Of a stretch of DNA of 64,000 bases, positions 1 through 11,737 are shown in pieces. Numbering within the stretch: the first letter of the stretch is position 1; every line of letters starts with the position of its first letter. Below the pieces are notes generated by a model that was given only the letters and a program-made list of their open reading frames with translations, had not been told where the DNA came from and ran no database searches. This DNA is from Blepharisma stoltei (lineage: Eukaryota; Ciliophora; Heterotrichea; Heterotrichida; Blepharismidae). Made by a program: the position numbers and the translations under genes. The stretch is from NCBI GenBank assembly GCA_914767885.1, contig CAJZBQ010000013.1, positions 496,001 through 560,000 of the forward strand. The letters run 5' to 3'.

Positions 1-2
1 GG

Positions 3-83
3 CATTATACCTGCCCAATATGTGGGAAATCTTATGGGTCAGAAGCTTCGGTAAATAACCATGTCAAGCTTAAACATTCTTAA
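3..83 (+). CDS. C-terminal end of a C2H2 zinc-finger protein (5' truncated)
   Basis: Reading from base 3 gives 26 residues beginning HYTCPICGKSYGSEASVNNH and ending KHS before TAA at 81-83. The spacing C-x2-C-x12-H-x4-H is a classical C2H2 zinc finger, so this is the last finger of a nucleic-acid-binding or protein-binding finger protein. The start lies outside the window, so nothing can be said on domain number or target. Confidence 0.7.
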   Translation, partial: HYTCPICGKSYGSEASVNNHVKLKHS

Positions 84-483
84 CTAATGAAATTATTATT
101 TAGAACTGCATCAAGTAGCCATTTGGAATTGATCATTTCTCATGAGTATAGCTATAATCCAGTTTATTTGGCATTTTTTATTTTAAAAATTACTTCGTCC
201 TAAGTGGGAAAAAATTATCCATAATATAGCTTTATGAGCTATTGAAGTTTAATTTCAGTTGTTTTTCTGTATGGCTATTAAAATAAGTCAATAAATTATT
301 GACCCCTGGCTTAATTCGACTGAAATTTCATAATAAAATAATGACTTAGAAGAATATAAAATAATCTCTGTTATTCAAAGTTAACTCTTAAACAGAAAAT
401 TTCGAACAATAAAAAATAAATTGTTTTCATAGATAAAAATCAAAAATTATTCAATTATATTTAATTGTATTTTATAATAATCA
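84..483. other. AT-rich intergenic spacer
   Basis: About 400 bases with no open frame of note, no repeat shared with the rest of the window and no inverted repeat that I can see. It presumably holds the 3' end of the zinc-finger transcript and the promoter of the dynein gene. Confidence 0.5.
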
Positions 484-2486
484 ATGTCGGAACAAAAGCT
501 TTGGGAGAAAATTCTGCAAGAATCTTCCCAAAGGGACCAGCATCCTGAAGGCAATCTTATTCTAGTTGGAAGAAAAAACTGTGGAGTGAAACATCTTATA
601 TCTGTAGTTCAAAAAGGCCCAGGCTCTTTAGGAAAGAATTCAGTGTATTCACAACTCATTGCTCCTGATGATCCAATCCCTATAACTTCTCCTATTCATT
701 ACTCTCACATAAACGCGAAGAATATTGAAGATCCTCAGTCCTTGAAGATCTCCAGAATAAACATTTGGACCTTGGATCAGCCTGAGCTCAAAGATCTGCT
801 TGAATTTTCGCTCAAGCCCAAACAACTAAATAACACTTTGTTCGGAATAGTACTAGATTGGTCTCAGCCATGGACATTTATGGAAGATCTCCATCAGTGA
901 ATTGAAATTTGGCATGAAAAACTTGGAAAAGTCCTAAGTTCGCTGCCGCTTGATGATCTTAAACTTAATATTATTGCCGGGGGCGTAATCTCGGTTTCAT
1001 TGGCCTGGGGATTGCCTGCAGACCTTGCTGGGCTTCCCTTTACAACTCCAAATCCGACCTTTCCTTCGAGGTAAAATCCAACCGTAAAAGTGGATTTGAG
1101 CTAGGCTCCACAATAATGGAATTGCTTAAGTAGCATTGTTGTCCATTTCTTAGCTTGCAAAACCTTGCCCATATAATTAATATGTGCTCAGGGATGGCCT
1201 GGAGGCTATACTTGAGCCGAAACACTATGTTTAATTAATACAGCTTGATGATCAAGATCAAATGGTGCAAAGTGTGGAAAGGTATATGAAGGCTTATAAA
1301 GACCCATCTGAAGAAACAAAAGAAGAGCAAGTCGATGAGGCAATCCAAGAAGTTCCGCTGCCTGAAGGAGTTTTGCAAGTAAACTTAGGAGTTCCGATCA
1401 TGATTATTTGTTGCAAAAGCGATTTAATATGGTCTGTTGATAAAAGTCGAGACCAGTGCGAGCGAATTTTGGATTGCACTTTGAAATCGCTGAGAGAGTT
1501 TGCAGTCACTTATGGAGCTTCAATTATTTACACCTCTTCTAAAACAGGAACCAATTTGAATACTTTTTACAATTATATAGTTCATCGGCTCTATGGGTTT
1601 AAATTTTCCCAAAAAGCCCAAATAAAGCTCACGCACCATAATAGATTTCTATGTAGGCAATTTGAGATAGAGATTGAAGTGTTTTGCTATTCAATGTTAA
1701 TAAGTGATCTAGATAGCCCTTATCAGTGAGGATTATAGTGAAATAGTTTAAATTTTATCAAAAAATATTAAAGTGATAGAACTCTTAAAGAAATAAAATT
1801 TAATTAGAAATGCATAACAGTGCCTTTTATCATGATTTCTGAAATTAAGGCACTTAGAGTGCAATAATGCATAATTTATTTATTTATCCTTTTAGCTTTT
1901 TTTGTTAAAATTTAAACTATTCCACTATAATCCTCACTGATAAGGGCTATCTAGATCACTTATTTATCAATGAATAGCAAAACACATCAATCATCCATCT
2001 CAAATCGACTACATAGAAATCTATTAAGGTGTGTGAACTATAATTGATAGGGAAAGCATTTTTATCCCTGCAGGATGGGATTCGCCAAATTTAATTAGAG
2101 AAATGGATTATTTAGGCATATCAGAAAAACAGTATAATGATCTCTTGCAAAAACCAAAATACCGAGGAGCACGTAAAGAGGAAACTCCGATTGTTTCAGA
2201 CCAAGACTTTTTAGTGCAAGTTCAAGAGCGGCTTTCAAAATCAGTCAAAAAAGCAGCAGATAATGTAAGAGACCTCATCACAAGGCCACAGCAAATTTCT
2301 CTGGGATCTCCAAATGATGCTACCCCTAATCCTGAGATGACAGCCGATCCTCAAGGTGCCAACAAGAACAAGAACTTACAAGAATTCTATAAAATGTTGC
2401 TGAAAAAAGGAAATAAAGAAGATGCAGATGCTTACTCTCAAGATCACTGGCAAAAACTCACCTCCGTGAGAGCTAATTCTGTTTAA
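484..2486 (+). CDS. dynein light intermediate chain (interrupted by two IESs)
   Basis: Subunit of cytoplasmic dynein (or the related dynein-2) that links the motor heavy chain to adaptors. The N-terminal half is the degenerate Ras-like domain (NLILVGRKNCG is the P-loop-like start; MIICCKSDLIW is the NKxD-like strand; IIYTSSKTG the following strand). The C-terminal half begins IFIPAGWDSPNL, the family's most recognisable motif, and ends with a low-complexity tail. TGA at 898-900 encodes Trp. Removing the inserts at about 948-1242 and 1623-2040 gives one frame of about 429 residues, normal for the family. The second junction regenerates the IPAGWD motif exactly, so it is well supported. Stop TAA 2484-2486. 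Confidence 0.9.
948..1242. other. IES in the dynein gene bounded by an 11-bp direct repeat
   Basis: The 11-mer GCTTGATGATC occurs at 948-958 and 1243-1253. Collapsing the two copies removes 295 bp with several stops and joins LSSLPLDD to QDQMVQSVERY in frame. A TA-bounded alternative (935-1238, joining CTA to CAG) is also in frame. The 11-bp repeat contains no TA; a chance repeat this long so close to the expected junction is unlikely, so I prefer it. Confidence 0.7.
1623..2040. mobile_element. IES/MITE with about 140-bp terminal inverted repeats in the dynein gene
   Basis: The left arm (about 1623-1768) and right arm (about 1900-2042) are near-perfect reverse complements; both start TA then AGCTCACGCACC or a variant. 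The arms enclose about 130 bp of AT-rich DNA with no coding sequence. The left TA is 1623-1624, the right TA 2041-2042; precise removal of 418 b leaves one TA and joins KAQI to IDRESIFIPAGWD. It is a non-autonomous fold-back-type element of a family not seen elsewhere in the window. Confidence 0.88.
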
Positions 2487-2678
2487 TTTTAAACAGCTTG
2501 CATTTTAAAACATAAATTTTACAAATTAAATTAATGTATGTTTTAAAATAATTTCGAATTGGAATTTTTTAATTTTAAAAAAATTCTATAAATTTATGTA
2601 TAATTTAAATTTTTGTGTGTTTACCAGGAGGGGGAGCTAGTTAATAACTTTGTCTCAATTTAATATTAAATTAAAACC

Positions 2679-5600
2679 ATGTCAAGAGAAGTTCCATACC
2701 TACTTTTGGAATGCAAAAACTGTAAGATGAAGTATGAAACACAAGAACAGCTTAGAAATCATCAAGCCAAATTCTGTAAAGACTCAGATTACGGCGATCT
2801 TAACAAACTGCAACGGAAGATGGAAGATGCCAAAAGAGACGCGAATTCAATAAATTTGTATGAAAGCTTGCATATGGAAGACGTAAAAAAATTCCTGAAA
2901 GGAGAAAATAAAGCCCAAAACCAAGAAGGGGTGGGCTCTGCAACTTTAGGACAGCTAAGAGATCAGATCAGGACCAATGAGAAAGAATTTGAAAAAGCTG
3001 CTAATCAATTTCTATCGAAAAGAGAAGAAGACTTAAAAGGAGGCTTAGAGCAACTGAGAGCTGAAAAAGTTGAAATCAGGTCGAAAAGGAGGCAAGAAGA
3101 AGGAGCGTTACTAGATCTTATGAAAGAGCTTGAAGAAAAAAGGGAAAGAGAAGTTAGGGCCAAAGCTGAAAAAGATGCAATTTCTCAAGCACTCAAAGAT
3201 TTGGATAAAAAGAAATTAAATGCACTTGAAGTGGAGAAGAAAAGAGAGCTAAACAAGCTGGAAGACGAAAGGGAATCGTTAAGGCTGAAAGAAGAAGAAT
3301 TAATGCAGGAGGTCGAGAGGCTCCAAAACAGAATGGACGACAATGAAGTACAGTGAAAACAAGAAAGGGATAAAATTAACTTGAACGCAAGAGCTGCAAA
3401 CGTAGGGGTCAACATGGAAATCCTGCAAAAGAGACAGATGGAACTTGCCAAGGAAAGAGGAGAGCAGGTTGCCCAAATTAAGCAGAAAAAAGATGCGTTG
3501 GAGTTCGAAAGACAAAGAATCATGGATGATCTCAACAGAATTAAAAAAGGAGAGATCAACACTATGAGAAAAAACTCCGCAGGAAAACTTGCCGCATCAC
3601 AAATCGTAGGCTCCCCCTTAGTCCCTATTAAATTCGCTGAAAGAAGAGCCATTCCGCAAAACGCTCTGCAAATGAGCGAGAAATGAAACGATGACCTTGA
3701 AAGGCTTGAAAAGCTAAAAAAGAACCATCAGAACTTCATTCAAAACGAAACAATGTTCAAAAATCCTGAGCCAACAGAAACGCCTAAATCAAGACAAGGA
3801 ATGCAATTTCCTTCAAAAGTAGATGAGATGATTAATGAGGCTGAGGCCAGAATGAATCCAAAAGAAAGAGTCAGGTATTATGGGCAGATTCAAAATGACT
3901 TGAATAATAAAGATCCGTTTAGATATACACCTGATCAGTCTCAGAGGGCTTCAAGAGAAGCAAGGGACTTCCCTAATTCTAATTTAGTTCAGCCTACCAT
4001 TCAATTCGCCAATCCTCCAAAAGCATCAATACCCAATTTCGGAAATAATGAGCTGACTGGGCAAAATCCAAATTTAAATATAAACCCAAATAACAATTAT
4101 CAGCCAAGGCTTATAAGCGAATTTGAACAGCTGAGAAAACAGCAACCTCATTCTTACCAGCCGCCCTATCAATCTCCTCCAGTCGGTTATTCTCCTCCTT
4201 ATGTCCAGCCATTTCAGGATCCAACCCCTCAGCCTCCAATTCCAGCTGAAGATCCAGGAGTCAAATCGCTCAAAAAAGAGCTTAAGAAGCTTAAAAAGAA
4301 GCTCAATAATAAAGGAAGGGACGAATTTTACCAAGGCATGCAAGATGCAATAGGCTCTTTCCAAAACAGACTCTCAGCACTAGATAATCCACAGAGCAAT
4401 TTAAATAGTGAAGTGAAACCAGCTGAGATGCTTCCTGAAGAAAGAGCTCTAAATAATGTACTTCGACAAGAACAAAGCGATTTAAAGCTGCTGTCAGCCT
4501 TACCAAAAGATTCAGATCTTTACCAAGCCAAGCTAGAGCATTATAAAGAAATGTCTCAGATCCGAATGAAGATGGAAGCGATGTTGCAAGAGCTCACAAT
4601 GCAAAGGATGAAAAAGAATTTTGATTTAGAGATGGAACTAGAAGAGAGAAAGCTGCAAAATGAAAGATGGGCTGAGGAACAAAAGCGAGGACTAATTGCA
4701 GCTAAAATACAGGGAAATTTAACACAAAATAAACCTATAGCTGCTGACTACTCTCCAGAGACTGGGTTTTTTATTTGTTGGGACTATGCTGTAGGAATCC
4801 CAAGAAGATATAAAGAATGCCAAATCGCATATGGTCTATATGAAAGAGGAGAAGTTAGACTGGAGCCTAGGCTTGTCCCACCTGTAAAAGTAGATTAGAT
4901 TATTAGATTAGATTAAGTTTGTGAGGGTCTTCGCGGTTTATTTCAGCCACTCGCCACCTTCTCCCACTTCAGCCTTTCGGCCTAGGCATGGGATAGCACT
5001 TACGCCCTTTTGTCGACGTCACCAAAAAATGGTGACGTCAGCGCTCTCGAGGTGACGCACCCAGGTACTTCTTGGGGCAGCTCCTATCGGTCAGCCCGTC
5101 CGTCCGGAGGTGGGAGACGGTAGGTGTTCTGAAGCCTCCTCCTGTCCTCCATTACTACCTTCGTTGTCAGGAGTGTGGGGTTGCCTTTGCGACTCTGGTC
5201 TTCTTGTCATAAGTCGAAGTAAAAAACCCTGCCATGGTGTCCTGGCCAGGGAGAAAAAACCTACCCCGGACACAAATTCTCCAGCCCCATCCCTCTTAGA
5301 CCCATAAAGCCCGAGGCAGTGGGAGAAGGATGGGTCAGAGTAGTCACCATTTTATTTGTGTTGTAAAAGTAGAAGATGATCCATTTAGTGAATTTACTGG
5401 AAGAGCTATATTCAGAACAGAGCAAGATATAGCCAGAGTTCCTCCTTTCCCATTAATCAATTTAATTATTGAGTTGCAAGTTGTATCACCTACAATGGAT
5501 GGACCAAAAGTAGGAAACTTTGGATGGACAGTACTAGATATTTTTACACACCAGCGAAAATTAATTGAAGGACTTTGGAAAATTCCTATATATAGACCGC

Positions 5601-8463
5601 CTACAGACTCTGCAATTGAATTAAGAGATATTAGAAGTCTCGTCCCTATGCCAAATACTTTTGTTTTTATAAGAATTGTGCAAACTGGCACAAATTCACC
5701 TTTAATGAATATTCCAGTTGTTCCTGAGGAAACAATGAATCGATATCGAATTCCCCAATCTCATCTTAGAGACAATCCTATGTCAAACAATGGGTATCTG
5801 CAGCAGCCAACCGGATATCAGCCTATGCCAATTAAATCTTCAAGCCAACTCCCAGACCCTACTCAAGACATACAAAACTACCCTTCAAATCCAACTGAAA
5901 TGATCCCACAATCCAGCCCTCTCGCCAGCAAAGGTCTTGCAATAAAGCTTGAAAGTTTAGTCGGATTCTTATCTAGGTCAGTCTTAAAATTTCAAATCAC
6001 TATTCAAGAAGGGGAAAGAATTGTCGTTGATAAAAATGGGAAAAACTGCAGATGGATAAGTGACCCGATCAACACCCTGGATACCGATGTAATTGGCAGA
6101 CTAAGCTCAAATCGTCAGTCAGGTAACCGTTCAGTAGCGATGACTCCTGCTGATGAAAGAAGCCGCCTGGCTTCAGGGTCAAGAGGAAATATGAATTTGA
6201 CTATAAATAAAGAAACAGTCTTCATCAATGATTTTTATTCAATCGTCCAAAAAACTGACTGGAACGAAGACTTGTATTTGATAATTGAAATTTTAGAAAG
6301 ATCCTCACAGAGACTTACAACTGCAGAACTTCAAAGGAAAAACTCATTAGATCTTGAAGCATATTTTGCAGTTGGATGGACAGTTTTCCAATTGACAAAT
6401 CCGGACCTAAGAACTTTGAATTATGGGACAGTTGAATTAAATATTTATGAACCTCCAGTTGCGGTCCCAATATATGATCCTCAGCAGCTTAGACAAAAGG
6501 ACGGAGCACTTAAGTTAACTGTCGCAGAGCCATCATCTATCTGATCTCCTGACCACAGAAGAAATAGCTCAAATAGAGTCAATCCTCAACGATTAGAAGC
6601 ATTTTTAGAAAACTTGGCTCCTCAGTTTGATGATTCAAAGTACTTCGAAAAAGGAGATGGCGTCGACTTCTATGTGGATGGGGCCAGGTTTTTGCCTGAC
6701 TCTACTTCTTGCACTAAAATTGTTGTAAAAGGGTTTACTTCTCAGCTTGATAAAGTTGGGATCCCAGTAGGAGGTTTGCCTGATCTCAATTCTTCAGTTT
6801 TTTCACCAATTTTTGGATTTAGGACTGAGTTTCGCTTGCAAACATTTGACCCAACCACCACGATTGTGGTATCAATACTTACTCTTGATGCTATAACGAA
6901 CGAAGTTAGAGTGCTTGGGTATAGTGCAATCAACCTCTTTTTGAAAAAATTCAGGAAAGATCAGCCAGATAATCCAACTGAGCAAGACTTCATTTTAAAT
7001 AAAGGACTGTTTCAATTGCCTATTTATTGCCAAGAACCTTATAGAAAGCCTCCATTTGGTCTCCAGTCTTTTACAAAAATGGAAATAATTCCATGCGCAA
7101 CACTTCTTGTTAGGATAAGAGATGCTCCGAAATCTGAAAATGGGCTGAGAGTTTTGAGTGTAAAAGATGTGTTGGCAAGCGAATGATACCTTAGAGGCCT
7201 AGTTATTCCTCCTCCAAGGTACGAAGAGAGAGTTTACAATACGTCTATGTGTATGCCTTCTGTTGTAGAAAGATATTTATATGATGAACGGCTTCGTCGA
7301 AAAGACAGCACTGTTAGAGAAGCAACAATTCAGGTCCAAGCAAGAATGGGAGTCAAACTTGACATCAACGATGAAGAAATGCTGAACTGGATTGATCAAA
7401 AGCTGCAAGTCAACCCAAGAACTCCGATGCTTGACATGAAATACTTCGCCAAGTATAATCCCAAAATGGGTTTTAAAATTGCAATTGATGCTATTCACAA
7501 TATTCCTACAGAAACTCCTCATACTGTGATCATTAGTCTTAATCCACCTGGAAATCTATATTCAACATCCAATATCAGTCAAGATGTTGAATTTAATACA
7601 AAATTGGACTGAAATAGCTCAATCAGAACTCCAACATTCTTGGATGGATTCCATACCTATAAAAATGTTTCTTTTAACAGATTCCTGCACATCATATTTG
7701 ATGTTAGGACTATCAACTTATCTAAGAAAAGGCCTGAAGTTATTCCTGTTGGATGAACCATTTTGACGGTCTTTACGGAAGACGGTTATATAAAATCAGG
7801 TATTTATCAATTACCTTTGTTCAAAGGAGCAGTGCCAGTTCCAATTTTGTCCGATCTTACTAATAATGATCCATGGTCATTTATTATGAATGCTGCCACT
7901 AGACAAGGAGGGCCACAATTTTTGGAGCCTGTTTCTATATTAGTAAGGCTTGTTGATACACAAAGAGATGGACACTTTGCAACACCAATGGAGCTCCAAA
8001 GATTGAATTATCAGTTTATTCCTGAAGCTTTACTAGCTAAATCCTCGCATAAAGTTTTAAATTTCTATGCAAAAATTCTTTTTTAAGTTTTAAAAAGCAA
8101 TATATTTGAAAGAAAAGCTATTTTTTTTGGGAAATTTATTTTTAGGAAGTAAGCTGTCTAAAATTAATAATTTTACTGGAGATTTCATTATAATAATTAA
8201 GAATATATATCAATTATTATATTATAAATTTTTTTTACTCCTTATGAAGAAGAGTTAACTTTTCAATTGCTTTGATTGCTAATCAAGAGGGTAAGTTCTC
8301 ATATAATGCAGCCGCAGAACAGCGTGGAAGCCAACAAAAGAGATTGAAGTCTTTGATACCTTCGAATCAATCTGCAGAAAATTTCTCCAAGAAAATCAAT
8401 GAAGCAGTCGCAAATGTAATTTTTATTTAGCATTTGGGTTTGAATCATATTAACATTGCTTAA
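2679..8463 (+). CDS. CCDC17-like protein: C2HC finger, coiled coil and repeated C2-like domains
   Basis: Family of a ciliary/cytoskeletal coiled-coil protein of poorly known function. The N terminus has a C-x2-C-x11-H-x4-C finger (CKNCKMKYETQEQLRNHQAKFC region, residues about 11-33), followed by about 340 residues of charged coiled coil, then a Pro/Gln-rich linker. The C-terminal half holds at least four similar C2-like blocks, marked by FGWTVLDIF, VGWTVFQLT, LGYSAINLF and VGWTILTVF each followed by G-x-WxIPIY-like strands. TGA is Trp at many sites. Excising IESs 4885-5363 and 8038-8279 and a 15-nt intron at 8416-8430 gives about 1682 codons in one frame, far longer than the roughly 620 residues I recall for human CCDC17. 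The end at 8461-8463 depends on that intron; otherwise it stops at 8428. Confidence 0.72.
4885..5363 (-). mobile_element. IES containing a GC-rich SINE-like element (CCDC17-like gene)
   Basis: The 12-mer TGTAAAAGTAGA occurs at 4883-4894 and 5362-5373; removing 479 bp joins PPVKVE to DDPF in frame. Inside lies a GC-rich element read on the minus strand: its 5' end AAATAAAATGGTGAC is at about 5355 and its other end is the tandem tract of TTAGA units at about 4892-4915. A short hairpin (GACGTCACC...GGTGACGTC) sits near 5018-5040. Small ORFs on both strands look like products of GC content, not genes. Confidence 0.85.
8038..8279. other. IES in the CCDC17-like gene, GCTAA direct repeat
   Basis: GCTAA at 8036-8040 and 8278-8282 flank 242 bp of very AT-rich DNA. 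Removal joins FIPEALLA to NQEGKFSYN in frame. No element ends are visible. Confidence 0.75.
8416..8430 (+). other. 15-nt intron
   Basis: GTAATTTTTATTTAG begins GTAA and ends TAG at the exact size used by heterotrich ciliates. Splicing replaces a TAG stop by HLGLNHINIA and TAA. Confidence 0.6.
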
Positions 8464-8526
8464 ATTTTGAAAGATTTCTATATAGATTACTATTAAATTT
8501 TGAAAGATTTCTATATAGATTACTAT
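8461..8526 (+). repeat. 33-bp direct repeat, two copies
   Basis: The unit starting TAAATTTTGAAAGATTTC is repeated head to tail at 8461 and 8494, just behind the CCDC17-like stop. Function unknown. Confidence 0.8.
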
Positions 8527-8820
8527 TAAATTTTTTAGATTTCAATAATGACGAAAATGCATTTCTTTAGTTGCCCATATAAGAAATATATCCCAAAGTT
8601 TATTGTCCTTTTCTCTCTTTGTTTGAATTGTCATTACGCATTATCATGCTATTTAAATTTTTTTCTTTTCAAATAAAATTGTCTCTTTAGAATTAGAACT
8701 TCTTTCAGGTCTTCTTCATATTCGTGTGCAAATTTTGATTGCTTTCCTCCTTAAGACTTAAATTTTGACATTAAAAGCTAGCACCACCCTCTTGCTCCAT
8801 TATAAAGCTCAATTTTCAGC

Positions 8821-8977
8821 TATAGAAAAATTTCCCATAGATGGCGCTGTTTGCCCTTGATTTGCCCACTGGGGAAATTTTTTGGTTCGACCAGTACCAT
8901 ATGGTTTGGTCAAACCAAAAAATTTTCCTCATGGGCAAATCAAGGGCAAACAGCGCCATCTATGGGAAATTTCTATA
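8821..8977. mobile_element. 157-bp near-perfect palindromic MITE (TATAG family)
   Basis: Both ends read TATAGAAA-TTTCCCATAGATGG inward and complementarity continues almost to the centre at ACCATATGG. There is no coding capacity. It lies in the spacer between the CCDC17-like and TPX2-like genes. Related palindromes are at 13364-13423 and 18573-18748. Confidence 0.85.
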
Positions 8978-9102
8978 AATAATTTAATAAATGGATTTAC
9001 ATTATCACTTAATTTTGCAAGAAATTCCCAAACAAGCTTCCAATCCTAACCTTGACATAGAAAATATTTATTTAAAATTACCGTTAAATTTATAATTTAA
9101 AA

Positions 9103-10564
9103 ATGGATTCTTGTGAAGATCAAAATCCTTCACTTATACAAGGCGCAACAAAAAGATATTTCAGCCAAGGCTCAGATTTTACTTATAATCAAAATAAAAA
9201 GAGAAGAAGCAACACTGGAGGCGAAATCTTTGACCAAGGAAGCAGTAGTTTGTCAAACTCTTTTATTGATTCAAAAAGTAACACCTCAATGACTGATACA
9301 AGAAGAAAAAACTTTACAGTTCCGATGCCATTCCAGCTGCACACTGAAATGCGTTCAAATAATAAATGTCTTGCTACTAAAGAAAATAATTCTTCTGAAA
9401 TATTTAAGAGGCCGATTTTTAAAGCAAGGCCAATGCCGAAATTCTATAAACCTTTATTGCAGAAATCTGCCTCTCTTACAAGCTTATCTGAACAATCGAC
9501 TTCTTTTTCAAATTCTGGTTCAAATGAATTCAAAGCAAGACCTGTGCCCCATTATAAGCCTTTTGAAATTAAAAAAGAAGAAAGAGAATCAATTGCTATT
9601 AAACCATTCAATTTGAGAACAGAAGAAAGAGGCCTTGAAAAAGAAATGACCTTCAATCAAAAGTTGAGGGCGAAGACCATGGTTGAAAATGAGCTCAGAT
9701 ACTTCAAAGCGAACCCTAAGCCCGAATTTAAACCAATACCATTAAAAGAGCCTGAAGGGTCCATCACTCTTCCAGATCCTTTTGTGCTTGAAACGGACTT
9801 AAGAGCAAGAAGGAAATCAGTCTCACAAACTACAAGCATTCAGAAGTTTACTGCAAAGCCTATGCCTGATTTTAGTCGTCCTTTCACCCCAGCACATGAA
9901 AATAAGCACTTCATTCAGCCATCCAACTTTGAGTTGTACTCTTCTAAGCGAGCAAAAGAAAGAGAGGCCTTTGAAGTAATGATGAAAAACAAGGAAAATA
10001 TGATGCAAATTGAAACTGAGAAACAGAATCAATTAAAGATGGAAATAGAGGCTGAAGAATTGAAAAATTATCGAAAAAGCTTACTCAACCCTCAATCAGC
10101 CAAAAACTTTACTCTTTAATGATTTGGTAAAAATTAATATGATTTTTATTTTAAAAAATGGCATTTTGCAAAAAACTTGCCTTTTTAAATATAAAAATTA
10201 CGTTTTAGAATATAAGCTTATTAAAATTTATGAAAATTAGTTAGATTTCATTTTAAAACAATTATTCATATATCATAATATTTTTATAAAAAAAATCTTT
10301 TGCTCTCTACAGATTTTTTTTCAAAGATCGTTCAGTTAAGAGAAGGTGCTAGAGTTTAAAGCTCAGCCACTGCAAGACATATCTCCATTTATTGCATCTC
10401 GGTCACAAGCAATTCTCACCAATCCTCAAAGCCCTAACCTCGCGACAAAAGAGCGCTCCTTGAAAAGAAGATTAAACTTTACAAATAGTGAATGTCCTAC
10501 CACAAATCACTCTTTATTTTCATCTTCTTCCATAGATAGCCACTGTCCGATGGATCTTGATTAA
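9103..10564 (+). CDS. TPX2-family microtubule-associated protein (one IES)
   Basis: Repeated TPX2-type motifs run through the protein: FKARPMPKFYKP, FKARPVPHYKPFEIKKEER, KPFNLRTEERG, FKANPKPEFKPIP, PFVLETDLRARR, FTAKPMPDFSRPF, FELYSSKRAKEREAFE and, after the IES, FKAQPLQDISPF. The P-x-F-x-L-x-T-x-x-R pattern is the family hallmark, known for spindle and microtubule binding. Removing 10082-10349 joins NYRKSL to EFKAQPLQ, which is how these repeats normally connect, giving 397 residues with stop TAA 10562-10564. Start ATG 9103 is the first in frame. Specific role (spindle or cilium) is inference. Confidence 0.82.
10082..10349. other. 268-bp IES in the TPX2-like gene
   Basis: TA at 10082-10083 (codon TTA) and TA at 10350-10351 (codon CTA) share phase; excision keeps frame and restores a TPX2 repeat. 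The content is AT-rich with no recognisable element. Confidence 0.82.
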
Positions 10565-10623
10565 ATAGCGTTAAATCAATTTTTTTTGTAATTATTTCAC
10601 TATCGATTTTTAACCAAAATTAA

Positions 10624-11676
10624 ATGGGTAATAGCCAAGCCGAGATCTGCAACGATACGTCTATTCACAAAGCCATGTTCAATTTCAAATACATCATAGG
10701 CCGCGGTGGATTTGGAAAAGTCTGAAAAGTAGAACTGAAGCGAAGCAAAACCACTTACGCGATGAAAGAAATGCAAAAGCTCAAAATAGTTTCGAAAAAA
10801 AGTGTATATTCAGTTATGAACGAAATGAAACTGTTATCCAAATTTCAGCATCCTTTCATAGTAAACATGCAATACGCTTTTCAAGACAAAAGTAACTTAT
10901 ACCTGGCTATGGATTTAATGCCAGGTGGAGACTTGAGATACCATTTTGGGAGGATGAAGAGGTTTGATGAGCAGCAAACAAAGTTTTTCACAGCATGCAT
11001 TATGAGCGGACTTGAGTATCTGCATGTGCATGGGATTATTCATAGAGATATTAAGCCAGAAAATATCGTTTTAGATGAAAGTGGGTATGCACATATAACT
11101 GACTTTGGAATTGCTGGGATTATTAACCCCAAAAATTATAAAGACACTTCTGGAACTCCAGGGTATATGGCTCCAGAGGTTTTGTGTAGGAAATCACATG
11201 GGATTGCTGCAGATTATTTTGCATTGGGGGTGATGATTTATGAATTCATGATGGGCAAAAGGCCTTATGACGGAAAAAATAGGAAAGAAATTAAAGAGCG
11301 AGTTCTTGCGAGGCAAGTTCAGCTAAAAAAATCCGATATCCCAGCAGGATGGTCTCTCGAAGCAGCCGATTTTGTAAATAAATTAATTCAAAGGAAGCCT
11401 GAAAACAGACTTGGAAATAATGGTCCTCAAGATGTAAAGAATCATGTATGGCTCAGAGATTTTCCATGGCCAAGCTTATATGATAAAACAATGGCTTCGC
11501 CTTATCTTCCAGCTAAATCTGATAATTTTTCACCTAATGTAGAACTCGATTTTCCAGGAGATGATGACAGCGAAGTAAGCCTTAAGCTCGATACAGTACA
11601 AGAGATGTTTAAAGGATATCACTATGAATGTAAAAAGCAGAATAGTAAGTCAGAATCAACTCTTTCTAGTCAATAA
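10624..11676 (+). CDS. STK32/YANK-like AGC-type Ser/Thr kinase, myristoylation signal
   Basis: Complete kinase of 350 residues: GRGGFGKVW (about 27-34), AMKEM with the ATP-binding Lys near 48, GGDLRYHF, HRDIKPEN (about 140), DFG (about 160) and SGTPGYMAPE. The short activation segment, GGDLRYH and HPFIVNMQYAFQD match STK32 kinases. MGNSQ is a good N-myristoylation start, as in STK32. TGA at 10723-10725 encodes Trp. No IES interrupts it. A close paralogue lies at 19285-21285 and shares the C-terminal tail (SPYLP...DNF...F.GY), so they arose by duplication around the HEATR6-like gene. Confidence 0.88.
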
Positions 11677-11737
11677 ATGTTTATAGTAATAATATACGCG
11701 ATGCATCTTAAACAAGCAATTTTTAATTAAAACTGGC

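Noticed and set aside
1040-1225. Minus-strand frame within the first dynein IES
   Set aside because: Short, no motif, in eliminated DNA.
3185-3652. Long minus-strand open frame
   Set aside because: It is the antisense of the coiled-coil region; composition mirrors the real gene and no motif is present.
5110-5307. Open frames inside the GC-rich IES of the CCDC17-like gene (both strands)
   Set aside because: They lie in a repeat whose copies do not keep the frame; the insert is removed between 12-bp repeats.
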